DNA from: Mallotus nudiflorus
Taxonomy: Eukaryota > Streptophyta > Magnoliopsida > Malpighiales > Euphorbiaceae
Direction of reading: 5' to 3'
Assembly (NCBI GenBank): GCA_947683625.1
Contig: CANTUR010001081.1
Span: 512,736 to 576,735, forward strand
Length of the DNA: 64,000 nt
Made by a program: the position numbers and the translations under genes
The notes under the pieces: generated by a model
Told to the model about the DNA's origin: nothing
What the model saw: only the letters and a program-made list of their open reading frames with translations
Database searches by the model: none
In this document: piece by piece, positions 1 to 12,761 of the stretch
Numbering within the stretch: position 1 is the stretch's first letter
How the letters are laid out: every line of letters begins with the position of its first letter

Positions 1-1002
1 AACCTAGGTGATATTACAAATACAAATTGAGCCTTCAATTTTGGATCTCCATCTTCTACCATGGACATCGTCCTTGGGCTCCCACTTGTGATCCCTATCA
101 CAGGCCTCTAACTTGAATTTGCATCTTGGGTCTTAATTTACATTACATGTTGTAATTAAAAATATTCTATTACTATCTAATAAAATAAAATAATTACAAC
201 AAATAAAATGACTTGCAAGTCATTTTTAAAAATTATAACCCAATAAAATAAAATAACAAAATCCAATCACATTGGTTCAAGGGCCATGCTATGCACCATG
301 CATTTAACAATAAACATATATAGCATAATAAATCAAATTACACATTAATTTAATTATTATGATGAAAAATAAATTATGTGACCAATCCATTCGGGGTAAA
401 AGGGCAGCACCCCTAGTGGGTGGGGGTCAAGGGGCAACGTCCCTTTGCAAGGGTTTGGGTTGCCCCCAAAGGTAAATGATTTACCTTAACTCTTTGAATG
501 AGTTGTTGTTGAAAACCGTAAAACAACAATAATTTTCGCAATCAAATTACTGTCTAATTGATTTATTAAAAACAGACGATTTTCCTTTATGTTTAACATT
601 TAAATAGCCGCCACCGTAAAACCTAATTTATTCATAAATCATATTACAGAATAATTAATATATTCTAAATAGATTTTTTCTATTTAACACTTAAACAGTT
701 TATTCTGCATGATCTGTTTAACTCTTAAACAGATCACCCTTTAACAAAAATCTGTATACATATTCAGTTTTTCATAAAAATAGAATAATTAAATTCTGAT
801 TTACTATTTAATAATATTAAAAAATTATAAACATTAATCAAATTAATATTTACTATTTTTTTCATACAGATTTAAGAAGACGTCATAAAAATAAAACTAT
901 TTGGATAAAATTTTCAAAAACTCCTTTTCAAAAATGAATCACTAAAAAACATATATATCATATATATATATATATATAGAATCAAATTAAATGAATTACA
1001 AG
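1..1002 (-). other. 5' leader / start of internal region of copia B
   Basis: This is the sequence immediately downstream (minus strand) of the copia B 5' LTR and PBS, so it should be the leader and possibly the start of gag of an element that runs off the left edge. No copia gag motif is recognisable. A minus-strand frame opening at an ATG at 68-66 stays open to the window edge, which is too short to identify. A GC-rich island at about 390-470 stands out from the AT-rich surroundings and contains inverted repeats. A short (AT)n tract lies at about 953-978. Confidence 0.5.
431..487 (-). repeat. paired inverted repeats (hairpins) in copia B leader
   Basis: The first is an 8-nt perfect stem, GGGGCAAC (431-438) with GTTGCCCC (459-466). 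It encloses a second stem, CCCTT (441-445) with AAGGG (449-453). Next to it is a 9-nt perfect stem, AAGGTAAAT (469-477) with ATTTACCTT (479-487), separated by one base. These are seen directly. A role as RNA structure in the element leader (dimerisation, packaging or translation) is only a guess. Confidence 0.6.
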
Positions 1003-1016
1003 TGGCTCTGATACCA
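1003..1016 (-). promoter_or_regulatory. primer binding site of copia B (initiator tRNA-Met type)
   Basis: On the minus strand this reads TGGTATCAGAGCCA, the usual plant copia PBS complementary to the 3' end of initiator tRNA-Met. It sits one base from the LTR terminus, as expected. It fixes this LTR as a 5' LTR and the element's direction as right to left. Confidence 0.92.
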
Positions 1017-1017
1017 C

Positions 1018-2538
1018 TGTTGGGATTCATGATTCAAAAATGCAGTAGAAATTAAAACTTTTAATTATAAACCCTAACCCGGATCTAAGTAATTCGATTA
1101 ATTGATTCAAAACTAGGGCTTTTAAATCTTTCCATAAATGTAGAAGAGGCAAGTTCTCTAGAAGGCAGAGAGGAGGTTCACTCTAGTAACACCTTACCTT
1201 GAGCTTTTGATTTTGGCAGTTCGAATCAAGACATCTCCAAAAGAATCCATCCTCCATAAGCATCCACACGAATAGCCCTTGATTAAAATAAAAACTTTGT
1301 GTGCTAGCACTTCACTTTATTTCTCACAAATCAAGAACAAAAACACTATGTGTTTTAGTTTTTCTAAAAGGAGAAAATTGAATTTTAGGTGGCTAATGAT
1401 TAAGTTAGTGAAACCCTAGAGAATATAACATATTTATAGACCTCTAGTTAGGGTTTCACTTAAAAAAATAACTTTTTAGTAATTTCCCAATTATTATTGT
1501 TATGATTTTATTTAAAATTAAATTAGAAATAATATTTTATTTATTTAAGATAACATTTACCTTAAATAAAGAAATAAATAAACTATTTCTTTATTTCCAC
1601 AAAGCATATTTGGGCTTCTCAACCCATATCCATTTTTGGGCTTGTTATAAGTGTGTGACCTTGTAGGTTCACATGATGTTGGTAGTGGCCCTTAAATCTC
1701 TATTTAGTCCTACAAGTCATAAGTGGCCTCTAGCAAAACATTATGACTACCCAAGTCATGTGAAGTCAATAATCCGATATAACCTAATTTATAATAAATA
1801 TTGTAATCCTTTTGTCACATGATATCTTGATTGAATATAAGGCATAGTTTCTATCATCCTTATATAATTCAATCATATTATTTTTTGACTCTAAGTAAAC
1901 TAAGAATGATAACTCTTTATCAATTCACTTTAGCATGGCCATGCATTTTCCTCAGTGTATCTTATTAAGGGGCCCATAGATATCTCACTCAAATTAAATG
2001 AGGGACAAATTCCTTCTCAATCACTCACATTCCTCACATAACTCATTTCATATCCAATAACAATCTATTTAATCATCATGTTAAAGACAACGTTAGATTG
2101 TGCCAAAATATATAATAGTTATGTAGAAATACATGATGATTTCAAGGTCAAAGGACTAAATTAATATTATTATAATGAGAATTACTTATGATAATTATCT
2201 ATGTAGTATTCTCATGATGGGTCAATCGAGTACATTATTTCCCAAATAAGTACCTATGAGTTGACTTAATATCTCATATTCATTATCAGTAAAACATAAT
2301 CATTAATCAACATCATACTAGCCATGACATATTGTTATGACTAGGGATAATTTGAATAGAACTCATATTTAATCTAAGGGTTTTTCTATCAAGTCACATA
2401 CTTGATGACTTTAGTAAGAATTGACTATTCAAGTAATTATCATAACACAAAATGATATTGAAAAATGCCTCTTTATTAAATAAAATGATAAAGTCAAAAC
2501 ATGGTCATACATGATTGACCTAGTGCATATCACTAACA
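1018..2538 (-). mobile_element. 5' LTR of copia B (1.52 kb)
   Basis: On the minus strand the LTR begins TGTTAGTGATATGC at 2538 and ends CCCAACA at 1018, a TG...CA LTR with a short terminal inverted repeat. A near-identical copy in the opposite orientation lies at 16,067-17,558. A TATA-like motif (TATAAATA on the minus strand) lies near 1,425-1,436. The PBS is adjacent on the left. The 3' LTR is outside the window, so the target duplication cannot be checked. The right edge abuts Athila-type sequence, implying insertion into that element. Confidence 0.88.
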
Positions 2539-3681
2539 AGGGGTGCATAACCACTTATACAACATGAGGAGCTATAAGCTTAAAAGGAGGATGAGGAAGA
2601 TCATGATGTGGATTTGGAGGATGTATTTAGAAGAATTGATGAATTGGAGCTACAAGTGGGCGTCATGAATTCAAATATTGCAAAGTTGATATCCAAAGTT
2701 CATGTAATGAACTACATTCGATGGATTTAAATCATAATGTGCAACATATGAGTCATAATCTAGTAGTATATTTTACTTAACAAAATTTTAAACCACCACC
2801 TTATCCACCTATTTCAAATGAACTGGAAGATGAAGATAACCATATGGAATATGAATCAGAAGAGGAAGAAAAGTAAAATCATTTTAGTTGCTTTATTATT
2901 TGTTTTAATTTAGTAAAGTTATTGTTTTTCAAGTTTTAATGTTTTTCTAGTTCAACTGTTTAGTTCAATTTCCATTGATGTTTAATGTTTAAGTTTTAAT
3001 TTAAGTTATGTTTTTAATGTATAATGGATTCTTCCCTTTTAATTTGTGTAAATAAGCAATATCAAGTTGTGTATATATGTGTTATTGTAGGCACACAACC
3101 ATGCATATAAGAAGGCACAACCATGTGCTACAGCATTTTGATTTCAGCAATCAAGCATGGCCATTACCACTATGCGCACAACCATGCACTTGAATGACTA
3201 TGACAAATCACTCATGCACAACCATGAGTCTTGAGACATATAGCCATGCATCATGCCAACACTCTTGAATTTGATTTTCAATTTTTAAATTATCATTTTC
3301 CTATAACAATGAGAACATTGTTGATTTTAAGAGTATGGGGAGACTTATTTTTGAATTTTTTAATTTTTAATTGGTTAGTAGTTGTTGAATTTTAAATTTT
3401 ATTCCCTTATCTACTTAGGTTTTGTATTTAAAGTTAAATATCAGTTTAATTTTATTTAATTTTCAGTTAATTTTATTCTTGTAAATAATTTTTTTCTCTT
3501 AAGAGTGTATTTCCTATTATTTATAGAACTTTTATTTCTCCTTTATTTTCAACCATATCTCTTTGCAAATTCAATTATCTCTATTTTTTTTCTATTGCAA
3601 TTTAACTTTTATTACCATGGCCAAAATAAACAACCATTCACCTAGTGCAAGGGGAAAGAAGGTTAATTATAACAAAGGTGA
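2539..3681 (+). mobile_element. Athila-type gypsy element, left remnant
   Basis: This is the upstream part of the element that resumes at 11,634. An open stretch at about 2,590-2,877 reads ...EDHDVDLEDVFRRIDELEL and, after breaks, ends FKPPPYPPISNE followed by an acidic tail and a stop. I cannot place it in a named domain. From 2,880 to 3,616 the sequence is T-rich and non-coding, with repeated CACAACCATGCA-like words at 3,090-3,240 that recur in the LTR at 14,090-14,130. An 'ATGAGAACATTG...GTATGGGGAGA' motif at about 3,308-3,343 resembles the purine-rich spacer that precedes the env-like ORF of Athila elements. Copia B truncates the left side. Confidence 0.6.
3617..3681 (+). pseudogene. 5' end of Athila-type env-like ORF (interrupted by CACTA)
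   Basis: An ATG at 3,617 opens a frame beginning MAKINNHSPSARGKKV, a basic N-terminus like those of Athila ORF-1 (the env-position ORF). The frame is cut after 21 codons by the CACTA terminus at 3,682. The codon begun at 3,680 is completed at 11,637, and the same frame stays open downstream for 41 more codons to a stop at 11,761. The ORF was therefore presumably continuous before the insertion. It is not functional now. Confidence 0.7.
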
Positions 3682-6280
3682 CACTAGTAGAAAAATAAGT
3701 TTTAGCAAGAGGAAATTTCGTCATTAAAAGTATATTTCTCGTCATTAAAATCTTTTAATGATGGGAAAATTACCATCATAAATAGTCATTGCAGGCTTCA
3801 TAGTTAAAAGTAAATAGTGACGGGAATAAAAATCTCGTCATTAAAATAAATAATGACGAGATGGCATCTTGTCACTATAGACTCTCAACAACGATGTAGT
3901 CTCCCATCATTGAAAGGTATTTTTCTATCGTTATAAGTCTTTAACAAGAGCCATTCCCATCATTAAAAGTTATTTCTCTTATCATTAATAAACTAGAATA
4001 ATGACGTCATTTCCCATCATTAAAAGATATGTATTTTTTCATTAAAAATACTATAATAACAATGACTTTTTAACAATAATATAAAATTGATTTATAAATA
4101 CTAAAACAATAAATAATAGTATTAAAATTTATTGCACCAATAATTGAGAACCATGATAAATATATTAATTAAAACATAATAAAAATATTTAATTATTGAA
4201 GTATTAAATAGAAGGAAATCCAAAAAATTGTTCATAATCTAATTCTATGTCAACATTTTTCATGAAGTTATCTTAAAAAACTAATCACAACCTAACACTA
4301 GTTATTGAATGGCTTGTGCATAGTTAAAGTCAATCATATTTCCAACTACTTACAAAATAATAAAAAACATATATATCAATAATACTAAATGATATAAATA
4401 TATTAATATTAATAAAATTACCTATGTATTATGAACAAAAAGTTGCTTACAAAACAAAGTTTCATTCTTATTTTAATAGTAATACAATTTTACATAGCAA
4501 TGAAAGATCAAAATAGAACTAAAGAGAAAAAGGATAGCCAAAATAATAGTCATTCTTATCTTAAAGCAAAACATAACTAAAGTTACAAGTATTATACTAT
4601 TAACATGGAGGAATGGATGTGATCAAGAAAAGTAAATCTTTTGCTTTTGCAGAAGATGTGATTAAAACAAAATGAAGGTCAATGCGAGATTTGAATAGTT
4701 TCTGAAAAATAAGTTAAATCATACAATAATAGTTCTTTTCATTTAAAAAAATTCTAAATTACAACTTTTATTATAAAAAAAATAAATTACAACTTTGTTT
4801 GTAGAATTTATCCTCTATGAGTGAATTGATATTTGCATCATTAAGGTGTTGTTCGACAAAGTTCAAATACTCGTATAATTTTACATTACATTTAAGAAAA
4901 GCTATTTACTATTCTAATATATTGAAAAAAAAACAAAGTAGAATCCCATGTAGTGACAAAAACCTAGCCATAAAAGTAAAGTTCTTCTTTGTATAACTAT
5001 TCTACAATAAAACAGATACTATGACAACCAGCCATTGCCACTGTCTATACTAGTGAAATTGTAACCTTTATTTAAGTTGTTAGCAACTTCAAAATGCCAA
5101 AGAATAATAAAAAAAATGAAGTCTAGAAATTTGAAAATTTTCTTTGAAAAATAAAGACCACAGTTACCTTTGACGAAGGACCTAAACAAATTTTAATTGT
5201 AGATTCAAGTTCGGCACCTAAGGGAACAATACACAATATATATATTGATGAAAGTAAATAAGACATATAAAGAGGCATGCTCATATGTAATCCACAAACA
5301 TATCAAATTGAAAAAAATAAGACAGTTCAAAATGAATAACGTATACTTGCTAATGGCAACTAGTGTCTATGATGAAGGAAATTAATGGTTTAATAAAAAA
5401 AATTCACTGGATTTTTAATCTAGATATCATTGTAAATATTTTATTCCAATAGAAAAGAAAATTCATGTATGTATGACTTCTATAAACAAAATCATTTAGT
5501 CACTCCTTATTTTCAAATCTTTTGTTTCTCAGTAAACTATCTAGACATATAAACTTTAAAGGAGCAGCATTAGCACATATAAAGAAACAAATAAACTCTA
5601 AAGACAAGGGAGTTATTATAATAGAAAGAGAGGGGATACTAGAATTTCACTTCAATCTAAATAATAAGAAAGCTAAACCCTTTATAATCTATAGGATACC
5701 TTTAATGTCCTCAAGTACATTGTAAGGTCACGTATGAGACCTTCTTTTATACCAGTGTTGAAATGAATCTTTGCCATAATGGGACATTTATAACTTGCAA
5801 GCTTTTCTTTTGTTAGACCATTTGCCTTTAATGTTTTCCAATAAACATCAGTTTTAAAGCCACATCTTACATAATTTAATAGTGCCTATTAAAACAGAAC
5901 AAATGAAGGATTATAATTTAAAATCACAATGTTAAATCAATGAAGAAGCTTTGAATTTAAGGTAGTCTAAATTAACTACAAATTTAAGGTAGTCAAAACT
6001 AAGGATTCATTATAAAACATGCAAAACAATCACCAATGTTGGCACATTGTGCATGAGTTGATGAAAGCCCTACTTCTAGGATAGAATATCCAAATTAACT
6101 ATAAATGTAGGAATAAAGAGTTAACAGCTTATGTCTAAAATCAAATTGCAAAAAGATCTTTTAGCATACACTTCTTCATACATGTGTTTCATCTACATTT
6201 CATGCTTATATTTTTCTTTTATAGCTAGCCATTCCTTGACTTCCAAATCAAATGGAAGATTTATAATCCAACTAGATATG

Positions 6281-8614
6281 TGTAGACGGCAGGGCTTAGC
6301 ATGCATCCAAGATCTTAGTAACTGTGACACCGTTTGAGCTCAGGGCTCTAGAGAACATACTAATCACTGTCAAAAAGATATGGCATGGAGATGAAGAGTC
6401 ACCACCTAGAGTAATAACTGGGATAAATCGAAAGTGGTGGTAGTCAATTCCCTAAAAGGAAGCTAGCACCACAACCAGGACATTTTGGATACATAATACT
6501 AACTTCTTTTAGTCTTGTGTTCATTTAGAACTACTTAATAAATTACTATCTTATCCTCTATTTACATACAATTTCATATAAACACTTATTTAAACTATTA
6601 ACTCCAAGCAAACTAGTCATGAAAAATACGTGTAAACAATGCACTCATTTAAATTTATAATCCCTAAGTTAGTCTAATCTACATTGATTTTAATTAAATG
6701 GGCTAAATCTACATGTTTTAATTTACAAGTGACCCTAAAGACTAATAAGCCTAATTCCTATTTAATTTTATTTAAGTGAACCTAAGTCTATTTATTTTAA
6801 TTATAAAAATGGGCCTAAATCTACAAGTTATGAAGTATTTAAATTAGTGGGCTTATTTCTACATGTTTTAATTCTAAGGTGATCTTAAATCTATAAGTTA
6901 TGGAAAAGGCTTTAATTTAGTGGGCTAAGTCTAAATTAATTTAATTTAATTAAAGTGGGCTTATATCTAATTTACTAATTGAGCCTAAGTTATTTCTAAC
7001 TTTAAATCTAGTTAATTATAGGCCTAAAGATGCATTTTAATTTAAATCTAAACTTAATTAATTAATTACCTATTAAATGAAATGGGCTAATTAAAAGATG
7101 GACCTAAAAAGAACTACCTAAACCTAAAATGAATTATATGGGTTAGAGCTTAATATGGGCTTAGGGCCCAAAACACATAAAAAGTAAACAAGCCCAAAAA
7201 CAATTAAAAAATATCAAAGCAATCAAATGAAAGATCAAACAATCAATTAAATTTATTTCTTCTAAAAAACCTAATTTAGTTAAAGTGACCTTAAATAACA
7301 AAATATAAAATAATTAACAAGCAATCATAATTCTATCCACTTAAATCTAATTCAATTTTAATTAAAAAAAAAACCCTAATTCTCTATAGCCATCAATTTT
7401 AATTAATCACCCAATTAAAACCCTAATTTTACTATCCAATTAATTAAAATAAACATACAAACACACATAGAAGATTTCATTTTTCCTACTATTGAGGCTA
7501 TTACAATGATCTACTAAAAAATAATAAAAAAATAAAAATTAATACAATCCCAGAAAAACTAAATGCAAAATAAAATAATCAAAATAATCAAAATAATAAT
7601 ATATATAAATAGACAAAAAGACCCTAGAAACTATATTTCGCTACAAAATTCAATCCATGGCATTCCATGGATTTTCATGGATTTTATTCTCTAAGTGAAC
7701 TCAACATGTAATCGTCTCCATAATCACCAACACAAACAAAACATAAATAATGATTAGTGAATAAACAAAATAACAATAAAAATTAAATAAAGTTGAAATT
7801 TAATAGAAGCAAAAAAATAAAATAAAAAACATAAGAAAGTAAAAAAAAAAAGAAATGGTATGGATGTAGAATTAATTTGCCCTCAAACTAGTATAAATTA
7901 TTATTGTTTTTTAATAGATCTTCAATACTTGTTGTTCTCCTCTCAAAAGTCTTTTGCTTCTTGCTCAAAGAATAAATACTTCATAAGAAAATATTCTTTG
8001 AACAATGCATAAGAAGATAAATGAAAGCCTCCAAAAAAAGTCCAGGGAAAAAGAGAGACTAGTCCTCCTTAGGAGAATTTGAGCTGGTTTTATATAGAAC
8101 TAGCTAAAAGATGTATCCTATTGTGACTTTCTCTTCACAGTGATAGATTTTTTATTTTAAAAGGACTTTTTATTTCCTAACAATTCAAATAAATCCCAAA
8201 AAGGAATTTATTATATTATTTTACTAATCAAAATTAAAAAAATAGAACTTTTTTATTTATTGTAAAAAAAACAAAATAAAAAATGTCTAATCCTAACCGG
8301 GATTATGTAATTCCGATTTTGATCAAAATTATATAATTTCAATCAAAATTATATAATTCCAATTGAAATTACAACATTCTGATTTTTTTAACTTTAATTA
8401 TAAAAAACCCCTAAAAGAATTTAGATTTTTCAATTAGGTCCTTAAAGAAAACCATACAATTAAGTCCTTTAAAAAATCAATTAAACTCTTTTGGAAATGC
8501 ATTTAGACTTTTAAGGTTTCAAACTTCAAGTGTTGAAGACCTATTTATAATATTTTCATTATTGGAGTCCTCTATTGCACCCACACTTAACTATTCCAAA
8601 ATTGGGTACTTACA
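6281..8614 (-). mobile_element. solo LTR, Tat-type family T1 (2.33 kb)
   Basis: On the minus strand it begins TGTAAGTACCCAATTTTGG (8,614) and ends GTCTACA (6,281). Perfect 5-bp duplications ATATG flank it (6,276-6,280 and 8,615-8,619). Homologous LTRs occur at 28,117-30,193, 54,398-56,556 and 59,167-61,308, sharing landmarks such as the doubled 'ccatgg' block (7,657-7,672) and the terminal block around 6,300-6,420. A TATA-like TATATA lies near 8,091-8,097. There is no PBS or PPT beside it, so it is a solo LTR left by LTR-LTR recombination. Confidence 0.92.
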
Positions 8615-8619
8615 ATATG

Positions 8620-11450
8620 CTTGACTAAAAAGTTGTTCCTCTACTTATTTCATCCATATCTTGTGCAAAATGTTCATTTATATTTAGCATTGCCTGAAAT
8701 GAGGTCAATGTAAATTTTAATTTTTTTCTTCTATGTAACAATGCTCATATATAAGATTAATAAACAAAAAGCAATCAGGCTTCCAGTTAACAACAATGGC
8801 AATCATTTAGCTCTCAAGCTAAATAAAGATGCATTGCAACACAAAATAGTGCATTCTCAACTCTTGCCCTTACTTTTAAGTACAAAAAATTTTAATTAGT
8901 ACTAGGAAGTAGAAATTCCTATAACCCACATAGGTGAGAATAAAAGTAAAAAAACAATAATGAGGATGGCCATCTTCACCTACATATAAAAATTGTTTTA
9001 CTATAGAAATTATAAAGTAGGTATAGTATATCAAGGCTTTTTGATCCCACTCAAAATTAAGTCATGAATGTTCTCTTTTTTATTTTTAACAAATAGGTCC
9101 ACAATATGTAGAAAATTTGTCCCTATTACATCTACAGTAAGAATGAGAAATGATAGACTAATATAATCTTCCATTGTCTCAAAATGTCATTTTTTACTAT
9201 TACTCACTTCCTAAATCAAATTCCACCTTTGCAGCAATCTATACCATGTTTCAAACCCATCATTCTTTAAGATTCTTAAGTTCATATCTATGCACTATAT
9301 ACACCTAATTGATTTTGGCAATCTTATATAACTTTAGCATAGCATAACTACAAAGCATGTTTCAACCAATAAACATACCCAAGAAGTGAATGCTAACTTA
9401 TAAAAGGAGTTGTTTACAATAAAGATTCCCTTCTCTACCTCAAAGAAAAGAAAGTAACTACTTGTATAATCCAATCCTAATAACCCAATAACAAATTAAT
9501 ATTCATTATGGATAGAAGAAAAACGAAAATTATTATAGACAACTTGTGGTTAAGCATCAATGATTAAAATAGCTAACTCATCACCAACTCCAATTACAAA
9601 TCAATAGCAAGTGCAGTTAACACATATCATATTCAAATTTCATAAAAATTAAAATAAAATAAAATACATTTGAAAGTTTCAAGTATAGGTTATAGATGAA
9701 ACCATATATAGGAAAAAACAAGAAGCATTGCTTCACTCTCCAATTATAAAGGAAATCAAAATAAAGATAAATTATCGAGACATTATTTATATATGTATAT
9801 ATATAACTTAGAAACATTCCAAGAATACTATTAGGATAAAAATAAAGTGATTTTCTTCTATGATTACTAAATTAAGTGCTTTAAGAAATCCTATAGAAAT
9901 AAAAAAAATTCCAAGCTTTCATTCATTTCATCTACCTTGATTCACAACCATTAACTATTATTATTGATAAATAAGAAATAATATAACCTCTCATTTCATT
10001 AAAGAAAGCAAACAAATCATTAAGAGACAATGAATGTTTACATTATGACTGTAAGTATGTGTAGCCACTATCTTACTATTCTATGGCATTTCCCTAATTC
10101 TGTTCACCTATGAGGATACAATAAAAAGTATAAACATTCTTTGGTATTATAAGAACAATGCATTGATGACGGAGCATAAGGTAGATGAGTTATTTAAGAC
10201 ATGGACATTTGCCAAGGCTAGAACATCAGTAACATGATAAATTTGTCTACAAAAGTTATCTTCTAAAATATTTTGTTTTCATAAATAGCAAGTTACTTCA
10301 CCAAGCATTTCCCATTTTCCAAATTCCACCACAAAGTTACATGAATGAAATTATTTTTTCTTTATAATCAACACATGAATGCAACTTTAATTAGTAATTG
10401 ATATAAAATAGCTAAAAAATGATGGGTACCTTACTAGGATGTATAATATTTTTATACCTCCTTACAACGGGATACCAAGTCTCTCATTGAACTATTAGAC
10501 AAATCAAAACATAATACTTTTGATCATTATTATAAAAATTAACAAAGGAAAGGAAAGGACATCATCATTATTTATCATTGTGTATATACGTATGTATATA
10601 TTACTTGAGAAATATGCTCTGTAGCTATAACCCTAGGCTTAACAACCTCATAATTTACAATTAAAGAGTATTCAGACCACTACCATTAGTTTAAATCGTA
10701 ACAAAAGGAATCAATCAATCAAGCAAGCAAGCAAGCAAAAAAGAGCTCTAATAACACAATGCATAATAAAATAATTAAACTCACACGCAAGAATTCATTT
10801 TCAATCTTGGAATTGAATTAAAAGTTGATTCTTGTAAAAAAAAATATATGAATTCATTATATTCTAACTAAACACGAGTAATTTGACTAAAAAAATCAAA
10901 TGCTCCATGCTCTTTCTCTTTAGCCGTTGTCACTATACCCACACCAAACAACATTTTGGAACAACCAAAATGACCTTTTTTCCACCATTACATCCAAAAT
11001 ATGACCCAACATTACCAATTTTCGATCATAAAATCTAAATTGCAAAGCTCCACCATTTAGGCAAAAAGGTAATCGATGGAGGCGATAGAGGAGGTGGGGA
11101 TGTTGAGTCGTCGTTGAAGTCGGAAAGGGGAAAAGACAAAGGAGAGGAAAGAGAAGGTTGTTTTTTATAGTAGTTTTAAGGATCAAAATTGAAAGGAGAA
11201 CACATAAGATTCTCGTGGTTTCTCGGTGGGAACATGGAGAAATTATCGTTGGCTAAAGTATTGACAGTGGTGGTGGAGGAGGAGGAGCAAGAGGAGGAAT
11301 GATCTTTAATAAAAATGAGAGAGTATCATTTAGAAAATGATTTATGGATTGGTGAATAATGGAGATTTTGAAAGAGGTTTTTGTGTCAGTTTGTGTTTGT
11401 GGAATTATTTGATGTTTTTTATATTTAATATTTAGGTCTTTATTTGGGGG
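8620..11450. other. CACTA interior, no recognisable gene
   Basis: This AT-rich sequence is mostly without frames above 100 codons. A minus-strand frame at 10,920-11,186 (88 codons) has no recognisable motif. A short G+A-rich stretch at 11,250-11,300 (gtggtggaggaggaggagcaagagg) is a small low-complexity patch. Nothing here supports a transposase or a captured host gene. Confidence 0.5.
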
Positions 11451-11636
11451 AAAAGATTAGCGCCTTTTTTTTATACTCAGTAATGATAGGTTTAAATCAC
11501 TCTTAACCTTTTTAAAGAGTTTTAGTGAGAGTATTTTACATTCCTCACTAAAATATAAAAAATTAAGCCTTAAGTGATGGGATTTGTATCCTCTCAATAA
11601 ATTTTCATAAAAAAAATAAATATTCTAGTAGTATGA

Positions 11637-12480
11637 GTTATGTGACATTAGAGCTAATTATGAAGCTTTCTTTCTTATCCATTCAGAGGAGGAAGGTAAG
11701 AGGTTTTGTTCTTTAGTGAAAAGAAAATTCAGTATGCCCAAGTATTTTTTTAGGAATATATGATAATTAATATTGGATTTAAGGATAATATATATACTCT
11801 TTGTAATACAATGGGTTGGTCCAAGTCGATGGTAGTGAAATATGATTTTTCTTTGAGCTTACTATTAAGTTTTGCATTACATTGAAGATTTTTGATAAAA
11901 ATTAAAAAGTCCTTTCTTGTAGATTTTTTGTAAAGAATATTATTTTGACTATGAGTTGATGTATGATATTTTTGGTTTTTCTGATAGGGGTATTCATCAA
12001 CATCCATTAAATTACAATATGAATAGTTTTTGAATGAAATCACTACAAGGGATAGAATGAGTGAGGGAGAGGTAATGAATAATTTAATAAAAAATCATTT
12101 ATATTTGTTTATGTACAAATTCATGTCATATTCAATTTTTGGAAAAAGTGATAGTACTAAGGTGTCTCCCAATGAGCTTTTTATGTTATGGTGTTAACAT
12201 AGTAATATAAAAGTATGTAACATATTTTGTTTTTCAATCAATGTGACATGTAGTGTAGGCAAGAAAAACAGTAGTATCCATGAGGCATATAGTTTCAAGT
12301 TTTGCACATTTTAAAGTAGCCAAACATGACTTAAGGGGCATTGGAACCTAAATTGTTAGACACATATTTCCTTATCTAGGCTGAGATCATCATAGAGTAG
12401 TGAGATTTACAGGATGTCACTTCATGTAGGTGTTACTTATTGTGCTAAAATGCATTAAGACATGGTGATATGCCTCTTTC
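11637..12480 (+). pseudogene. Athila-type env-like ORF (ORF-1 family), decayed remainder
   Basis: This continues the ORF begun at 3,617. Across several frames I read NTMGWSKSMVVKYDF, then DIFGFSDRGIHQHPLNYN, then SYSIFGKSDSTKV followed by SPNELFMLWC. Their order and spacing match the Athila ORF-1 family as I recall it (GW...YP.Y...LEFL, then F.F..GGIH, then LAHTIF.RGE...ELFLLWC). The function of that family is unknown; it occupies the env position between pol and the 3' LTR. Multiple stops and shifts make it a pseudogene. The family assignment is from memory and not searched. Confidence 0.65.
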
Positions 12481-12500
12481 AGATGTTGTGAAAATAGAAG

Positions 12501-12761
12501 ATGACAATGCTAATGAAGTTCAAGTCAAGGAAAAGAAGGAATGTCGGTATAGAGAGAGAAGACATTTTAAGGAGGATTGTAGAGCAATTAAGGGCCTCTA
12601 ATACTAGGATGAGAACATTTATTGTGGAGATTTTGGATCAATTGGATGCTTTAGAAAGGCACTTTGATACAAGCAATGATAAGCTACAGTTGCAGATGGA
12701 AGAATTAAAGAAACAAGCTTCTCTAGTTAAGGGATCAAAAGAATCCAATGAAGCAACATAA
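12501..12761 (+). pseudogene. coiled-coil C-terminal part of Athila env-like ORF
   Basis: An open frame of 86 codons follows the ORF-1-like region in the same element. The N-terminal third is basic (KSRKRRN). Residues about 20-75 are charged with regular hydrophobic spacing (ILRRIVEQLRASNTRM, ILDQLDALERHFD), consistent with a coiled coil. The end is Lys/Glu-rich with SKESNEAT before the stop. It is most likely the C-terminus of the env-like protein, detached by upstream stops, and not an independent gene. Nothing indicates current expression. Confidence 0.5.

Larger units (their letters stand above)
3682..11633. mobile_element. CACTA (En/Spm-type) transposon, non-autonomous
   Basis: The left terminus is CACTAGTAGAA (3,682-3,692). 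The reverse complement of the right terminus (11,633-11,623) is TACTACTAGAA, 9 of 11 matching. Flanking 3-bp duplications are TGA (3,679-3,681 and 11,634-11,636). Subterminal 'cgtcattaaaag'-type words repeat in both orientations over 3,710-4,060, as expected for CACTA transposase-binding regions; weaker versions occur at 11,480-11,600. Excising it restores an Athila reading frame. I recognise no transposase, so the element is probably non-autonomous or decayed. Without the nested solo LTR its length is about 5.6 kb. Outside the termini, 4,080-6,275 is AT-rich with no recognisable gene; a 67-codon frame at 5,522 and a 68-codon frame at 6,131 have no family likeness. Confidence 0.85.

Noticed and set aside
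953..978. (AT)n tract as a regulatory element
   Set aside because: A simple microsatellite in AT-rich DNA; nothing ties it to a function.
10920..11186. Minus-strand 88-codon frame as CACTA transposase
   Set aside because: No transposase motif, low-complexity Leu/Phe/Thr content, far shorter than any CACTA transposase.
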